Shown one piece after another: positions 16,626 to 23,804 of a stretch of DNA of 24,351 nucleotides. The notes below the pieces were generated by a model. The model had not been told where the DNA came from. It ran no database searches and was given only the letters and a program-made list of their open reading frames with translations. The stretch is from Chromatiales bacterium (lineage in GTDB: Bacteria; Pseudomonadota; Gammaproteobacteria; Chromatiales; Chromatiaceae): assembly GCA_022360595.1 (NCBI GenBank), contig JAKSCN010000589.1, positions 1-24,351 on the forward strand, given 5' to 3'. The position numbers and the translations under genes were made by a program. Within the stretch, counting starts at the first letter, position 1; every line of letters begins with the position of its first letter.

Positions 16626-17456
16626 TTATTGCTTTGCTGTCTGTTCAGCAAACTCAATATTCGCCTTTTCCCGCAGGCTTCGAATATAGTCGTTGAGCTG
16701 GGCGCGCTTCATCTCCTGGAGCAGTACACCGCGCATTTCCGAAAAATTGGGTGGCGCGACGTTCCGGGTCTCATCCAGTATCACGATATGCCAACCGAAA
16801 TCTGTTTTGACAGGCTCTGGGGTATAGCTGCCGGTCTGCAGTTGGGCCACGGCGGCTTCGATCTCCGGCAGCAGTTGTCCCGTTGAAAACCAGGCGAGAT
16901 CGCCACCGGATGTGGCTGAAGTGTCCTTGGAGTGGGACTTGGCCAGTTCACTGAAATCGCCACCCTCTTTGAGGGCTGATAATACACTCTCCGCATCCTG
17001 TTTTGTCTCCAACAGGATATGGCGGGTTTTGTACTCTTTATTGACTGCTTTTTCGTACTGCTCAGCGTATCGTGCCTTCAGTGTCTGTTCGGTGATGGGG
17101 TTATTATCAAAGTACTGCTTGATCGCCGCGCTGGCCAGCACTTTGCGTCTCTCCAATAGAACTTTTGCGGCAACGTGCGGCTGTTGGTCGAGTTTGCTGA
17201 CGGTGGCGTCTTGCGCCAGCAGGGTGTAGTTGACCAACTCATTGAGCAGGGCAATGCGCTCTTGCTCTTCGAGTGGTTGCTCGCGCTCAGCTTGACGGCC
17301 GCTGTAGTATCCCTGGTAAAGGGCTTGGGAGATTGCCTCGCCATTAACCGAGATCAGTGTTTTTTCCGGTGGCACTGACTGCGCTGTTGATACGGCGCTG
17401 TAGACCAGTAATAGAGAAGCCGCTGTCGTGAGACTGAATATTTTACTTTTTCTCAT
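16626..17456 (-). CDS. Parvulin-type (PpiC/SurA-like) peptidyl-prolyl isomerase
   Basis: This is a periplasmic folding factor that isomerises proline peptide bonds. The 276-residue precursor has a Sec signal (MRKSKIFSLTTAASLLLVYS) with likely cleavage after VSTA at about residue 25. A helical chaperone-like N-domain follows. One parvulin domain spans about residues 141-230, with RHILLETKQDAE, GGDFSELAKSHSKD, SGGDLAWF and FGWHIV as recognisable blocks. It has a single parvulin domain, so it is closer to PpiC/PrsA-like proteins than to SurA, which has two. It converges with moaA with one base between the stop codons and probably heads the end of the yciB-yciI block on the minus strand. Confidence 0.88.
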   Translation of the reverse strand: MRKSKIFSLTTAASLLLVYSAVSTAQSVPPEKTLISVNGEAISQALYQGYYSGRQAEREQPLEEQERIALLNELVNYTLLAQDATVSKLDQQPHVAAKVLLERRKVLASAAIKQYFDNNPITEQTLKARYAEQYEKAVNKEYKTRHILLETKQDAESVLSALKEGGDFSELAKSHSKDTSATSGGDLAWFSTGQLLPEIEAAVAQLQTGSYTPEPVKTDFGWHIVILDETRNVAPPNFSEMRGVLLQEMKRAQLNDYIRSLREKANIEFAEQTAKQ

Positions 17457-17476
17457 GAAAACTCCCGGGATTCAGC

Positions 17477-17776
17477 TTAAGGCAGAACTTTTTTGAGCGG
17501 TTTGACGATCACTTCGGAGAAGACTCCGCTGGTGGTGTAAGGGTCTTCATTCGCCCAGGCGTGGGCCTCTTCCAGGCTGTCGAATTCAGCCACAATCAGG
17601 CTGCCGCTAAAGCCCGCCGGGCCGGGGTCTTCGCTGTCAATGGCCGGGTGCGGCCCCGCCAGCAGCAGTCGGCCATCGGCTTGTAGCGCCTTGATGCGCT
17701 CGATGTGCTCCGGTCGCACCTTCATGCGGGCATCCAGGCTATCTTCCCGATCAGTTCCCATGATGGCGTATAGCAT
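17477..17776 (-). CDS. yciI: YciI family protein
   Basis: This is a small cytoplasmic protein of the YCII-related ferredoxin-like fold family, whose physiological role is not settled. The 99 residues include the family-typical R-x-EHIERIKALQADGRLLLAGP segment, with its conserved His, and a C-terminal SLEEAHAWANEDPYTTSGVF block carrying the conserved acidic and aromatic residues. The start ATG directly abuts the yciB stop (TAA-ATG), with AAGGAG just upstream, so the two genes are translationally coupled. E. coli also carries yciI close to yciB. Confidence 0.9.
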   Translation of the reverse strand: MLYAIMGTDREDSLDARMKVRPEHIERIKALQADGRLLLAGPHPAIDSEDPGPAGFSGSLIVAEFDSLEEAHAWANEDPYTTSGVFSEVIVKPLKKVLP

Positions 17777-18328
17777 TTATGACTCCTTCTGCGTGTTCTG
17801 CTGTTCTTGAATGTGTTTGGCGATATAGAAAGACTGGAGGATGACAAACAGGAAGGTCATGCCCAGCATGCCAAATAGTTTGAAGTTGACCCAGGTCTCT
17901 TCGGCAAAGTTGTAAGCGACATAGAGATTCAGCGCCGCCATGGCCATAAAGAACAGGCCCCAGGCAGTGTTAAGGCGTATCCAAACAGCGCCGGGTAGCT
18001 CAACCGCATGGCCCATCATCCGCTCCACAATGGTCTTTTTACCGATGAATTGGCTGCCGATGAAGACAAGTCCGAAAAGAATGTTCACCACGGTTGGCTT
18101 CCATTTGATAAACAGAGGGTCCCGCAACAGCAGAGTCATCCCTCCAAAGACGATCAGCAGTAGCAAGGTGATCAGGTGCATCTTCTCCACTTTGCGGTGG
18201 CGGAGCCACTGGACACCCACATGGATCAGGGAAGAGCCGATCGCTACAGCGGTGGCGACATAGATATCGTACAATTTGTAAGCGATAAAGAAGAGCAGAA
18301 TGGGGAAAAAATCGGTTAAAAACTTCAT
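17777..18328 (-). CDS. yciB: Inner membrane protein YciB (septation protein A family)
   Basis: YciB is a multi-span inner membrane protein of the intracellular septation A family, linked in enterobacteria to envelope synthesis and cell division. The 183 residues form about five hydrophobic helices. Family blocks are recognisable: MKFLTDFFPILLFFIAYKL at the N-terminus, KWKPTVVNILFG, RLNTAWGLFF and WVNFKLFGMLGMTFLF. The length matches E. coli YciB (179). It is followed immediately by yciI and lies 14 bp downstream of the unknown gene at 18343-19101, so the three probably share a transcript. Confidence 0.95.
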   Translation of the reverse strand: MKFLTDFFPILLFFIAYKLYDIYVATAVAIGSSLIHVGVQWLRHRKVEKMHLITLLLLIVFGGMTLLLRDPLFIKWKPTVVNILFGLVFIGSQFIGKKTIVERMMGHAVELPGAVWIRLNTAWGLFFMAMAALNLYVAYNFAEETWVNFKLFGMLGMTFLFVILQSFYIAKHIQEQQNTQKES

Positions 18329-18342
18329 CGACAGGGTAACTC

Positions 18343-19101
18343 TTAATGTAGTGTCCGTTTCACGGGCCAGTCGCGGTAGTATCGTTCCATCACCTCTCGC
18401 ACCTCAGTTGGATAACCTTGGATGTCGAGCTGTTCAATTCCTTCACGAAAAAAGTCTGGCGCTTCGTTGGGGAAATACTCGGTCAGGGTTGTAAAGGCCT
18501 CGTCCATAAGTCGGGGTGAGAAAATTCGGGTTGCGATAATGGCGCGATTAAAAAGCAGAATACGCCAGGGTTCAAGGTTTTCATCGTTTTCACCCCCTTC
18601 AATCAGTGAGAGTGGGACGGCGTTGGTAATTTCATTTATTACCCCGTGCAGTCTCTCCAACAGATTTTGCTCGCTGCTCTGGTTGGCAATTCTGGCCAGG
18701 CCATTAACGACGGCAGAGAGAATCGCCACCTCACCGTCGTGTTGTATCACCCAACGGCTAAAGGCGATAGCCAACTGCTCCCAGTGGCTGATCTGGTCGG
18801 GCATATTGAATGCCTCGGCCAGGGTGACAAATTCCTCAAGGATGCTAAGGCCATAACCACCCAGTTCGGTAATATCCGGGTCCTCTTGAAAAGCACTGTC
18901 GGGATGGGGATACGGGGTTCCTCTGTCGATCAACTGCAGGAGTTCGAGGAGCTGGGACATGGCGCTGGTCAGTAGATCCGGGGAGGGTTCGTCTCCGATG
19001 GTCGGCTCACCAGCGTCACGCCAATTCTCCAGCATTTCATTAGAGAGTGCGGAGAAGCGCTCGGCAAACCAGTTTATATCAGCAGGTGGAATTGTATTCA
19101 T
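18343..19101 (-). CDS. Protein of unknown function, 252 residues
   Basis: I do not recognise this protein. It is acidic and mostly helical by composition, with no signal peptide, no transmembrane segment and no clear motif or cysteine pattern. The middle (residues about 90-180) contains amphipathic stretches such as SILEEFVTLAEAF and HWEQLAIAFSRW that suggest a helical repeat or all-alpha fold. The C-terminus has several aromatic and basic residues (EVMERYYRDWPVKRTLH). It ends 14 bp before yciB on the same strand and starts divergently from the PHP-domain gene. Codon use looks like that of its neighbours, so it is probably a resident gene and not a recent import. A cytoplasmic role is the only safe statement. 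Confidence 0.8.
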   Translation of the reverse strand: MNTIPPADINWFAERFSALSNEMLENWRDAGEPTIGDEPSPDLLTSAMSQLLELLQLIDRGTPYPHPDSAFQEDPDITELGGYGLSILEEFVTLAEAFNMPDQISHWEQLAIAFSRWVIQHDGEVAILSAVVNGLARIANQSSEQNLLERLHGVINEITNAVPLSLIEGGENDENLEPWRILLFNRAIIATRIFSPRLMDEAFTTLTEYFPNEAPDFFREGIEQLDIQGYPTEVREVMERYYRDWPVKRTLH

Positions 19102-19110
19102 GTGGGCATT

Positions 19111-19176
19111 CTAGACTGTCTAGGGCCTGTTAAATAGGGCTGAACGCTGTCAGCGTTAAATAGCTGGGCTTTAACA
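19111..19176. repeat. Palindrome-rich short repeat, possible decayed mobile-element end
   Basis: Three inverted repeats lie here: CTAGAC-T-GTCTAG (19111-19123), TGTTAAA...TTTAACA (19128-19134 with 19170-19176) and, nested within that, AACGCTG-T-CAGCGTT (19143-19157). A 21-bp stretch (19113-19133) is identical to 20726-20746 at the left edge of the MITE-like element. This suggests a related or decayed copy. It lies in the divergent promoter region between the unknown gene and the PHP-domain gene. Confidence 0.55.
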
Positions 19177-19189
19177 TGGGGCTTTAGGG

Positions 19190-19195
19190 TACAAT
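19190..19195 (+). promoter_or_regulatory. -10-like element just upstream of the PHP-domain gene
   Basis: TACAAT shares five of six bases with TATAAT and ends 6 bp before the ATG at 19202. If used, the transcript would be almost leaderless. The lack of a good Shine-Dalgarno (only AGGG 12 bases upstream) is compatible with that. No convincing -35 is seen. Confidence 0.3.
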
Positions 19196-19201
19196 CCGCA
19201 A

Positions 19202-20059
19202 ATGACATTGAAAATCGATCTACATAGTCATTCGACCGCTTCCGATGGGACTTTAACGCCCACCGAGCTGGTTATGCGCGCCGTTGAAGCGGGGGTGGAT
19301 GTGCTGGCCCTTACGGATCACGACACCACCGAAGGTATCGCTGAGGCGCTGACTGCCGCCGAAAACCGGCCATTGGAGCTGATTCCCGGTATTGAGATCT
19401 CAGTCACCTGGAATAGCCAGGTGGTGCATATTGTCGGATTGGGAGTAGATATTCAGTGCCAGACATTACAAGAGGGCTTGGCGCCATTGCGTCAGTTTCG
19501 TGATTGGCGCGCCGAAGAGATTGGACGCCGTCTGGCCAAGGTAGGTATAGAGGGTGCCTATGAGGGCGCCAAGGCGCTTTCTAATGGCAAACTGGTTAGC
19601 CGTACTCACTTCGCGCGATTTCTCGTAAATCAAGGCTATGTATCTGAAACTAAAAAAGTATTCCAAAAATACCTGACCCGTGGCAAGCCAGGGCATGTGC
19701 CTGGGGAGTGGGCCGAGTTGAGCGCTGCCGTGGGTTGGATCAAGGCTGCTGGTGGCCAAGCGGTGATTGCCCATCCTGCTCGCTACCCATTCACGCGCAC
19801 TAAATTGCGCCGCTTGATCGGTGAGTTTGTAGAGGCGGGTGGCGATGCCATCGAAGTGGTATCGGGCAGCCACAGCCGGGACGACAACTTCACCATGGCC
19901 CGCCACGCTATCGATTTTGGCCTCAAAGGCTCTCAAGGCTCTGACTACCATGGCCCGGAAAATTCTTGGGCAGAGTTAGGGCGTCTGGCCGAACTACCCT
20001 CTGGGGTGGTGCCCATCTGGCGCGACTGGACCTTAATTGCCAACCGCCTATCCGCATAA
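19202..20059 (+). CDS. rnm: PHP-domain phosphoesterase, RNase AM/YciV-like
   Basis: This is a metal-dependent phosphoesterase of the PHP family. The E. coli relative YciV (RNase AM, formerly TrpH) is a 5'-3' exonuclease that trims rRNA 5' ends and degrades short oligonucleotides. The 285 residues carry the PHP metal motifs: DLHSHST (H8, H10), SDG (D15), LTDHD (D39, H40, D41), E65 in GIEIS, H76 in VVHIVG, AHPARY and GSDYHG near the C-terminus. The length matches YciV (293). It lies 41 bp before yciO on the same strand, as in E. coli. No strong ribosome site precedes ATG 19202. Confidence 0.92.
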   Translation: MTLKIDLHSHSTASDGTLTPTELVMRAVEAGVDVLALTDHDTTEGIAEALTAAENRPLELIPGIEISVTWNSQVVHIVGLGVDIQCQTLQEGLAPLRQFRDWRAEEIGRRLAKVGIEGAYEGAKALSNGKLVSRTHFARFLVNQGYVSETKKVFQKYLTRGKPGHVPGEWAELSAAVGWIKAAGGQAVIAHPARYPFTRTKLRRLIGEFVEAGGDAIEVVSGSHSRDDNFTMARHAIDFGLKGSQGSDYHGPENSWAELGRLAELPSGVVPIWRDWTLIANRLSA

Positions 20060-20100
20060 TCCCTTTTTCATCCCTTAGTATTAGTACTTTGAAGTAAGTA

Positions 20101-20724
20101 ATGGCTCAGTTTTTTCAAATTCATCCTGAAAACCCGCAACTCAGGTTAATTCGCAATGCTGTTGAGATCATCCACGGCGGCGGTCTGGTCGCCTATCCAA
20201 CAGACTCCAGCTACGCCTTTGGCTGCCATATTGGCGACAAAGGGGCAATGGAGCGAATTCGCCGAATCCGGCAACTGGATGAGAAGCATAACTTTACGCT
20301 GGTCTGTCGTGATCTCTCTGAGATCTCCAACTACGCGAAGGTGGGTAATCAGCATTACCGTATGCTGAAAACCCTCACCCCTGGGGCTTACACCTTCATC
20401 TTCAAGGCGACCAAACAGGTCCCCCGTCGTCTGCAGCATCCAAAGAAGAAATCGATCGGTATTCGTATTCCTGACAATAAGATTGCTCAGTGTCTGCTGG
20501 ATGAGTTGGGGGAGCCGCTAATGAGTTCAACTCTGATCCTCCCCGGTGACAATGAACCGATGACTGATCCTTATGAGATGCGCGATCTTCTTGGTCATCA
20601 GGTGGATCTGGTGATAGATGGCGGTTACTGCGGCTTCGAGCAGACCACTGTCATTGACATGATCGATGACACCCCGGAAGTAACCCGTGTTGGGAAAGGT
20701 GATGCCTCGCTGTTTTCAGAATAA
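20101..20724 (+). CDS. yciO: YciO family protein (Sua5/YciO/YrdC fold)
   Basis: YciO is a paralogue of TsaC/YrdC, the enzyme that makes threonylcarbamoyl-AMP for tRNA t6A. The 207 residues contain the family's nucleotide/RNA-binding fold: VAYPTDSSYAFGC, the IRRIRQLDEKHNFTLVCRDLS block, PGAYTFIFKATKQVPRR and GIRIPD. The KSIGIRIPDN and LMSSTLILPGDNEP region resembles YciO more than TsaC. No C-terminal Sua5 domain is present. It is probably cotranscribed with the PHP-domain gene. Two bases after its stop the 21-bp repeat copy begins, followed by the MITE-like element, so the element has inserted against the gene's 3' end. Confidence 0.93.
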   Translation: MAQFFQIHPENPQLRLIRNAVEIIHGGGLVAYPTDSSYAFGCHIGDKGAMERIRRIRQLDEKHNFTLVCRDLSEISNYAKVGNQHYRMLKTLTPGAYTFIFKATKQVPRRLQHPKKKSIGIRIPDNKIAQCLLDELGEPLMSSTLILPGDNEPMTDPYEMRDLLGHQVDLVIDGGYCGFEQTTVIDMIDDTPEVTRVGKGDASLFSE

Positions 20725-20725
20725 G

Positions 20726-20746
20726 AGACTGTCTAGGGCCTGTTAA
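20726..20746. repeat. 21-bp direct repeat copy (partner at 19113-19133)
   Basis: This stretch is identical to 19113-19133 on the same strand. It begins with AGACTGTCT (a 4-1-4 palindrome) and runs into the CTAGGGCCTGTTAA end of the MITE-like element. The two copies flank the PHP-yciO gene pair. Confidence 0.8.
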
Positions 20747-21018
20747 CACTAATTTGATTGTCACTGTTGAGCCTAAAAAAGCACCAATCAAGGCACGAGG
20801 AGTGCAGTTTGGTCGTTCCAAATAAGCGACGAGTAACGCCGAGTGGTGCTTTTTTAGGCTCAACCCCCTTTTCTAAATATATGAGGGGCCAGGCCATTTT
20901 TTTGTCCAGCAGCGTTATCAGTCGCTTATGTAGGCTCACTACACAGCGCTCCTTCTGCCTTGCTGAACAAAAAAATGGCTTTGGCAGTGATAATCAAATT
21001 AGTGTTAACAGGCCCTAG
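20733..21018. mobile_element. 286-bp MITE-like element with 34-bp terminal inverted repeats
   Basis: The ends (20733-20766 and 20985-21018) are inverted copies of 34 bp with one mismatch, starting CTAGGGCCTGTTAACACTAA. The outermost CTAG could be a 4-bp target duplication or part of the repeat, as it is self-complementary. Inside are two further inverted repeats. A perfect 20-bp pair lies at 20766-20785 and 20845-20864, and a 19-bp pair with one mismatch at 20893-20911 and 20961-20979. No transposase fits inside; short open frames across it are products of the repeats. A non-autonomous element mobilised by a transposase elsewhere is the best explanation. Confidence 0.85.
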
Positions 21019-21020
21019 TT

Positions 21021-21038
21021 GGAATTTTGTAAAATTCC
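21021..21038. repeat. 8-2-8 palindrome after the MITE-like element
   Basis: GGAATTTT-GT-AAAATTCC is a perfect inverted repeat two bases after the element's right end. It is AT-rich and lacks a GC stem with U tract, so it is not an obvious terminator. It may be an operator or part of the insertion context. Confidence 0.5.
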
Positions 21039-21041
21039 CTC

Positions 21042-21064
21042 AGGTAAAACCTGGGGATTACCTC
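21042..21064 (+). repeat. Direct repeat copy 1 upstream of the chemoreceptor gene
   Basis: This 23-bp unit differs from copy 2 (21118-21140) at two positions, and weaker similarity continues for about 20 bp past it (GAT-x-CAC and following). Each unit has internal symmetry: AGGT and ACCT arms, and AGGTAA against TTACCT. The copies are 76 bp apart, about seven helical turns. Confidence 0.7.
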
Positions 21065-21117
21065 ACCGATTCACTAATAAACAGATAGAGCTTAATCACA
21101 ATTTATTAATAGATCTT

Positions 21118-21140
21118 AGGTAAGACCTAGGGATTACCTC
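21118..21140 (+). repeat. Direct repeat copy 2 upstream of the chemoreceptor gene
   Basis: This is the second copy of the unit at 21042-21064, starting AGGTAAGACCTAGGGATTAC. It lies 98 bp before the chemoreceptor ATG. Two spaced, internally symmetrical copies suggest binding sites for a dimeric regulator. I cannot name it, and no clear sigma-70 or sigma-28 promoter was seen between here and the gene. Confidence 0.7.
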
Positions 21141-21237
21141 GTTGATCCACCAACAGACAATTTACACATAGTATCTGCTGGAGATCATTGCACGGACGGC
21201 TTTATCAGTAAGAAAAAACACCCCAGGGGTAACAACA

Positions 21238-23214
21238 ATGAATCAGGCATTTAGAGCGTTCCGAAATTTAAAAATCAGTATTAAGGCTATGATCTCGCCG
21301 GTGCTTATTATTACGCTATTGATAATTTTAGGCGGTATGGCTTTTATTGATTTGAATAATATCGACGAAAAGGTAATAGGAATCACTCAAGATCTGGCAC
21401 CAGATGCCGGTACGGCAGCCAAGGTTATGCGCCAAGTTTATCGCAAGCGCCTGCAAGTAAAAGATTACATTAAGACCTCAAGAAAAGAGGCCATCGATAC
21501 CTTCAATGACGCCGAAAAGGATATGCAAGCGATAATGGCCAAGGCGCGTGATGAAATTAAACACCCTGATCGCGTCAAGCTGCTGGGCGAAATCGATAGT
21601 CTTAACAAGCAGTATAACGATGCCTTTCATAAGATTGTTGTCACCAACATGAATAAACGCCACGAGATTGTTAACAGCGTACTTAATGTTAAAGGCCCTT
21701 TTATTGAAAAATCCCTTTCCAAAGTTATGAAATCCGCCTTCCAAGATGGAGATGCTACAGCAGCTTATTATGCAGGTGAGGCTCAAAAAAACTTGCTATT
21801 GGGACGTCTGTACGCCTCCCGTTTCCTGACAACCAATGATGATAAAGCCAAGGAGCGCGTCACTTCAGAATTGGATATGGCCAAATCAGGTTTACAAACA
21901 CTCTTATCAAATCTGGAGAACCCGGAACGTCGCCGCCTGACCCTGGGTGCCATTGAAGCTGTCGGCATCTACCAAGATGCTTTTGCTCAAGTGGTGACTG
22001 CCATTAAAGCGCGTAACGCCGGTGTGACCGACATTCTCGACAAAAACGGCCCTATTATGGCGAACAACTCAGTCAAACTACGAGATAGCGTATTTGCCTC
22101 TCTGACTGACCAAGGCACCGTGGTCGAAACCAGTGTACGGAATACCAAAACCCATATTGGTATTTTGACGTTGATTGCCACTGTCGTAGGTTTGGTTGTG
22201 GCCTACATTGTTATGCGTGGGATTGTAACACCTATTAAGCAGACCAATGCCATGCTCCAAGATATTGCAGAAGGCGAAGGTGATCTGACCAAACGTGTAC
22301 CTGTTAACAGCACCGATGAAGTCGGCAACCTGGGTAATAATTTCAACATTTTCGTTGAGAAACTCCAGGGCATTATTGGTAAAATTGCCGATGCCACATC
22401 GCAATTAGCCTCATCGGCTGAAGAGATGGCAGCAGTGACTGAGCAGACCACTGCCGGAGTGAATCACCAGAAACAGGAAACCGAGCAAGTCGCTTCCGCC
22501 ATCACCGAAATGACGGCAACAACTCAAGAAGTGGCTGCCAATGCAGAAGAGGCCTCCAGCGCAGCAGCCGAGGCTGACAATGAAGCCAAGACCGGCAATC
22601 AGGTGGTAGCCAGCACCATACAAGCAATTAGTGAGTTAGCAAACAAAGTTGAAAAGTCATCTTCCGTTATTGAAAAACTCAAGAATGACAGTGAAAACAT
22701 CGGTACGGTACTGGATGTCATCAAGGGTATTGCTGAACAGACCAACCTATTGGCACTGAATGCCGCTATTGAGGCCGCCCGTGCTGGTGAGCAAGGTCGC
22801 GGTTTTGCTGTAGTCGCTGATGAGGTACGAACCCTGGCGCAACGCACCCAGGAATCGACAACAGAAATTGAAAGTCTTATCGATGCCTTGCAAAGTGGTG
22901 CCGAACAAGCTGTAAACGCTATGGGACAAAGCCTTGAACGTGCAACTTCCACAGTAAATCAAGCGCAAAATGCAGGTGAATCTTTGACATCCATCACCCA
23001 TGCCGTGGAAACCATTGTAAGCATGAACACTCAGATTGCCACAGCAGCTGAAGAGCAAAGTTCAGTATCTGAAGAGATCACTCGGAATGTGGTTAACATT
23101 CGAGACATTTCAGAGCAGACCGCAACAGGATCTGAGCAGACCTCCAGTGCCAGCGCTGAACTGGCCCGTTTAGGTGAAGAGCTACGCGGTCTTGTCGGGC
23201 AGTTCAGAGTCTAA
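21238..23214 (+). CDS. Methyl-accepting chemotaxis protein
   Basis: This is a membrane chemoreceptor that would control CheA through CheW. The 658 residues show transmembrane segments at about 18-38 and 302-325. These bracket a roughly 260-residue periplasmic helical sensor whose ligand cannot be told from sequence. A HAMP domain (about 326-380) and a long cytoplasmic coiled coil follow. The signalling hairpin tip is highly conserved (EQTNLLALNAAIEAARAGEQ, then GRGFAVVADEVRTLAQRTQ) near residues 500-540. The protein ends GQFRV and lacks an NWETF-type CheR/CheB tether. AGGGGT about 10 bases before the ATG can serve as ribosome site, although it forms a tight ACCCC-A-GGGGT palindrome. The gene is flanked by repeats on the left and a strong terminator on the right, so it is probably monocistronic. 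Confidence 0.95.
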   Translation: MNQAFRAFRNLKISIKAMISPVLIITLLIILGGMAFIDLNNIDEKVIGITQDLAPDAGTAAKVMRQVYRKRLQVKDYIKTSRKEAIDTFNDAEKDMQAIMAKARDEIKHPDRVKLLGEIDSLNKQYNDAFHKIVVTNMNKRHEIVNSVLNVKGPFIEKSLSKVMKSAFQDGDATAAYYAGEAQKNLLLGRLYASRFLTTNDDKAKERVTSELDMAKSGLQTLLSNLENPERRRLTLGAIEAVGIYQDAFAQVVTAIKARNAGVTDILDKNGPIMANNSVKLRDSVFASLTDQGTVVETSVRNTKTHIGILTLIATVVGLVVAYIVMRGIVTPIKQTNAMLQDIAEGEGDLTKRVPVNSTDEVGNLGNNFNIFVEKLQGIIGKIADATSQLASSAEEMAAVTEQTTAGVNHQKQETEQVASAITEMTATTQEVAANAEEASSAAAEADNEAKTGNQVVASTIQAISELANKVEKSSSVIEKLKNDSENIGTVLDVIKGIAEQTNLLALNAAIEAARAGEQGRGFAVVADEVRTLAQRTQESTTEIESLIDALQSGAEQAVNAMGQSLERATSTVNQAQNAGESLTSITHAVETIVSMNTQIATAAEEQSSVSEEITRNVVNIRDISEQTATGSEQTSSASAELARLGEELRGLVGQFRV

Positions 23215-23222
23215 CTGAGGAT

Positions 23223-23258
23223 AGGTAGACGGGTGCATTTCTGTACCCGTCTACCTTT
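23223..23258 (+). terminator. Intrinsic terminator of the chemoreceptor gene
   Basis: AGGTAGACGGGT (23223-23234) and ACCCGTCTACCT (23245-23256) form a perfect 12-bp stem with a 10-nt loop, followed by TT and an AT-rich stretch. It begins 8 bp after the stop codon. The T run is short, but the stem is very strong. Confidence 0.8.
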
Positions 23259-23490
23259 AAAATTTGGCTAATGATAGCAATTTTTATATTTGGTGAAGCT
23301 CCATTGGAAACTGTGATCAGCCTATATTAACCCCAATTCTTCCGTTAATGCACCAAGCATGAGCTACCACATCATCAACGCACCTTCTCAGCATAGTACA
23401 GTCGTATACGCAATACATATTTCCGTCCTCATATCAGACGTGCAGTAACTTTAGCGTTGAGTGACGGTCTCCCGGTTCTTAGTGCCATAC
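23259..23490. other. Intergenic stretch before the insertion sequence
   Basis: About 230 bp of moderate AT content. I see no convincing gene, RNA, repeat or promoter in it. Confidence 0.6.
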
Positions 23491-23537
23491 TGAAGGAGAG
23501 AATTTGGCTGATTTACCTGACCAGGGAGGCGAGTACC

Positions 23538-23804
23538 ATGAAGAGAAAGCGTTATTCCGTGGAACAAATTGTTGCGGCGGTTAAGCAGCATGAATTAGGC
23601 ATGTCCGTGTCCGATATAACCCGCAAAATGGGTATTGCCGAAGGCACATTCTATCGCTGGAAGAAGGATTATGGCGGTATGGAGGTAGACCAGGTCAGGG
23701 AACTAAAGCAACTCAGGGAAGAAAACGAAAGACTGAAGAAGTTGGTGGCTGAGCTTAGCCTGGACAAGGCGATGCTGCAGGATATCAGTGCGCGAAAGTG
23801 GTGA
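23538..23804 (+). CDS. IS3-family transposase OrfA
   Basis: This is the DNA-binding component of an IS3-family transposase. The 88 residues begin MKRKRYSVEQIVAAVKQHEL. A helix-turn-helix follows (MSVSDITRKMGIAEGTFYRW, about 21-40), then a leucine-zipper region (VRELKQLREENERLKKLVAE) ending in LSLDKAMLQDI, typical of the IS407-like group. GGAGG at about 23525-23529 supports ATG 23538 over the longer frame from 23457. The stop TGA at 23802-23804 overlaps the start of orfB, which lies in the -1 frame. A programmed frameshift could make an OrfAB fusion, as is known for this family. Confidence 0.93.
   Translation: MKRKRYSVEQIVAAVKQHELGMSVSDITRKMGIAEGTFYRWKKDYGGMEVDQVRELKQLREENERLKKLVAELSLDKAMLQDISARKW

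Noticed and set aside
20651..21018. Short open frames across the MITE-like element (about 70-86 codons on both strands)
   Set aside because: They follow the inverted repeats and end in the same residues from the two terminal repeats, so they are products of the repeat structure rather than genes.
23457..23537. Longer OrfA with 27 extra N-terminal residues
   Set aside because: The extension runs outside the tentative element end and has no family similarity. ATG 23538 has a GGAGG ribosome site and matches the usual IS3 OrfA start.
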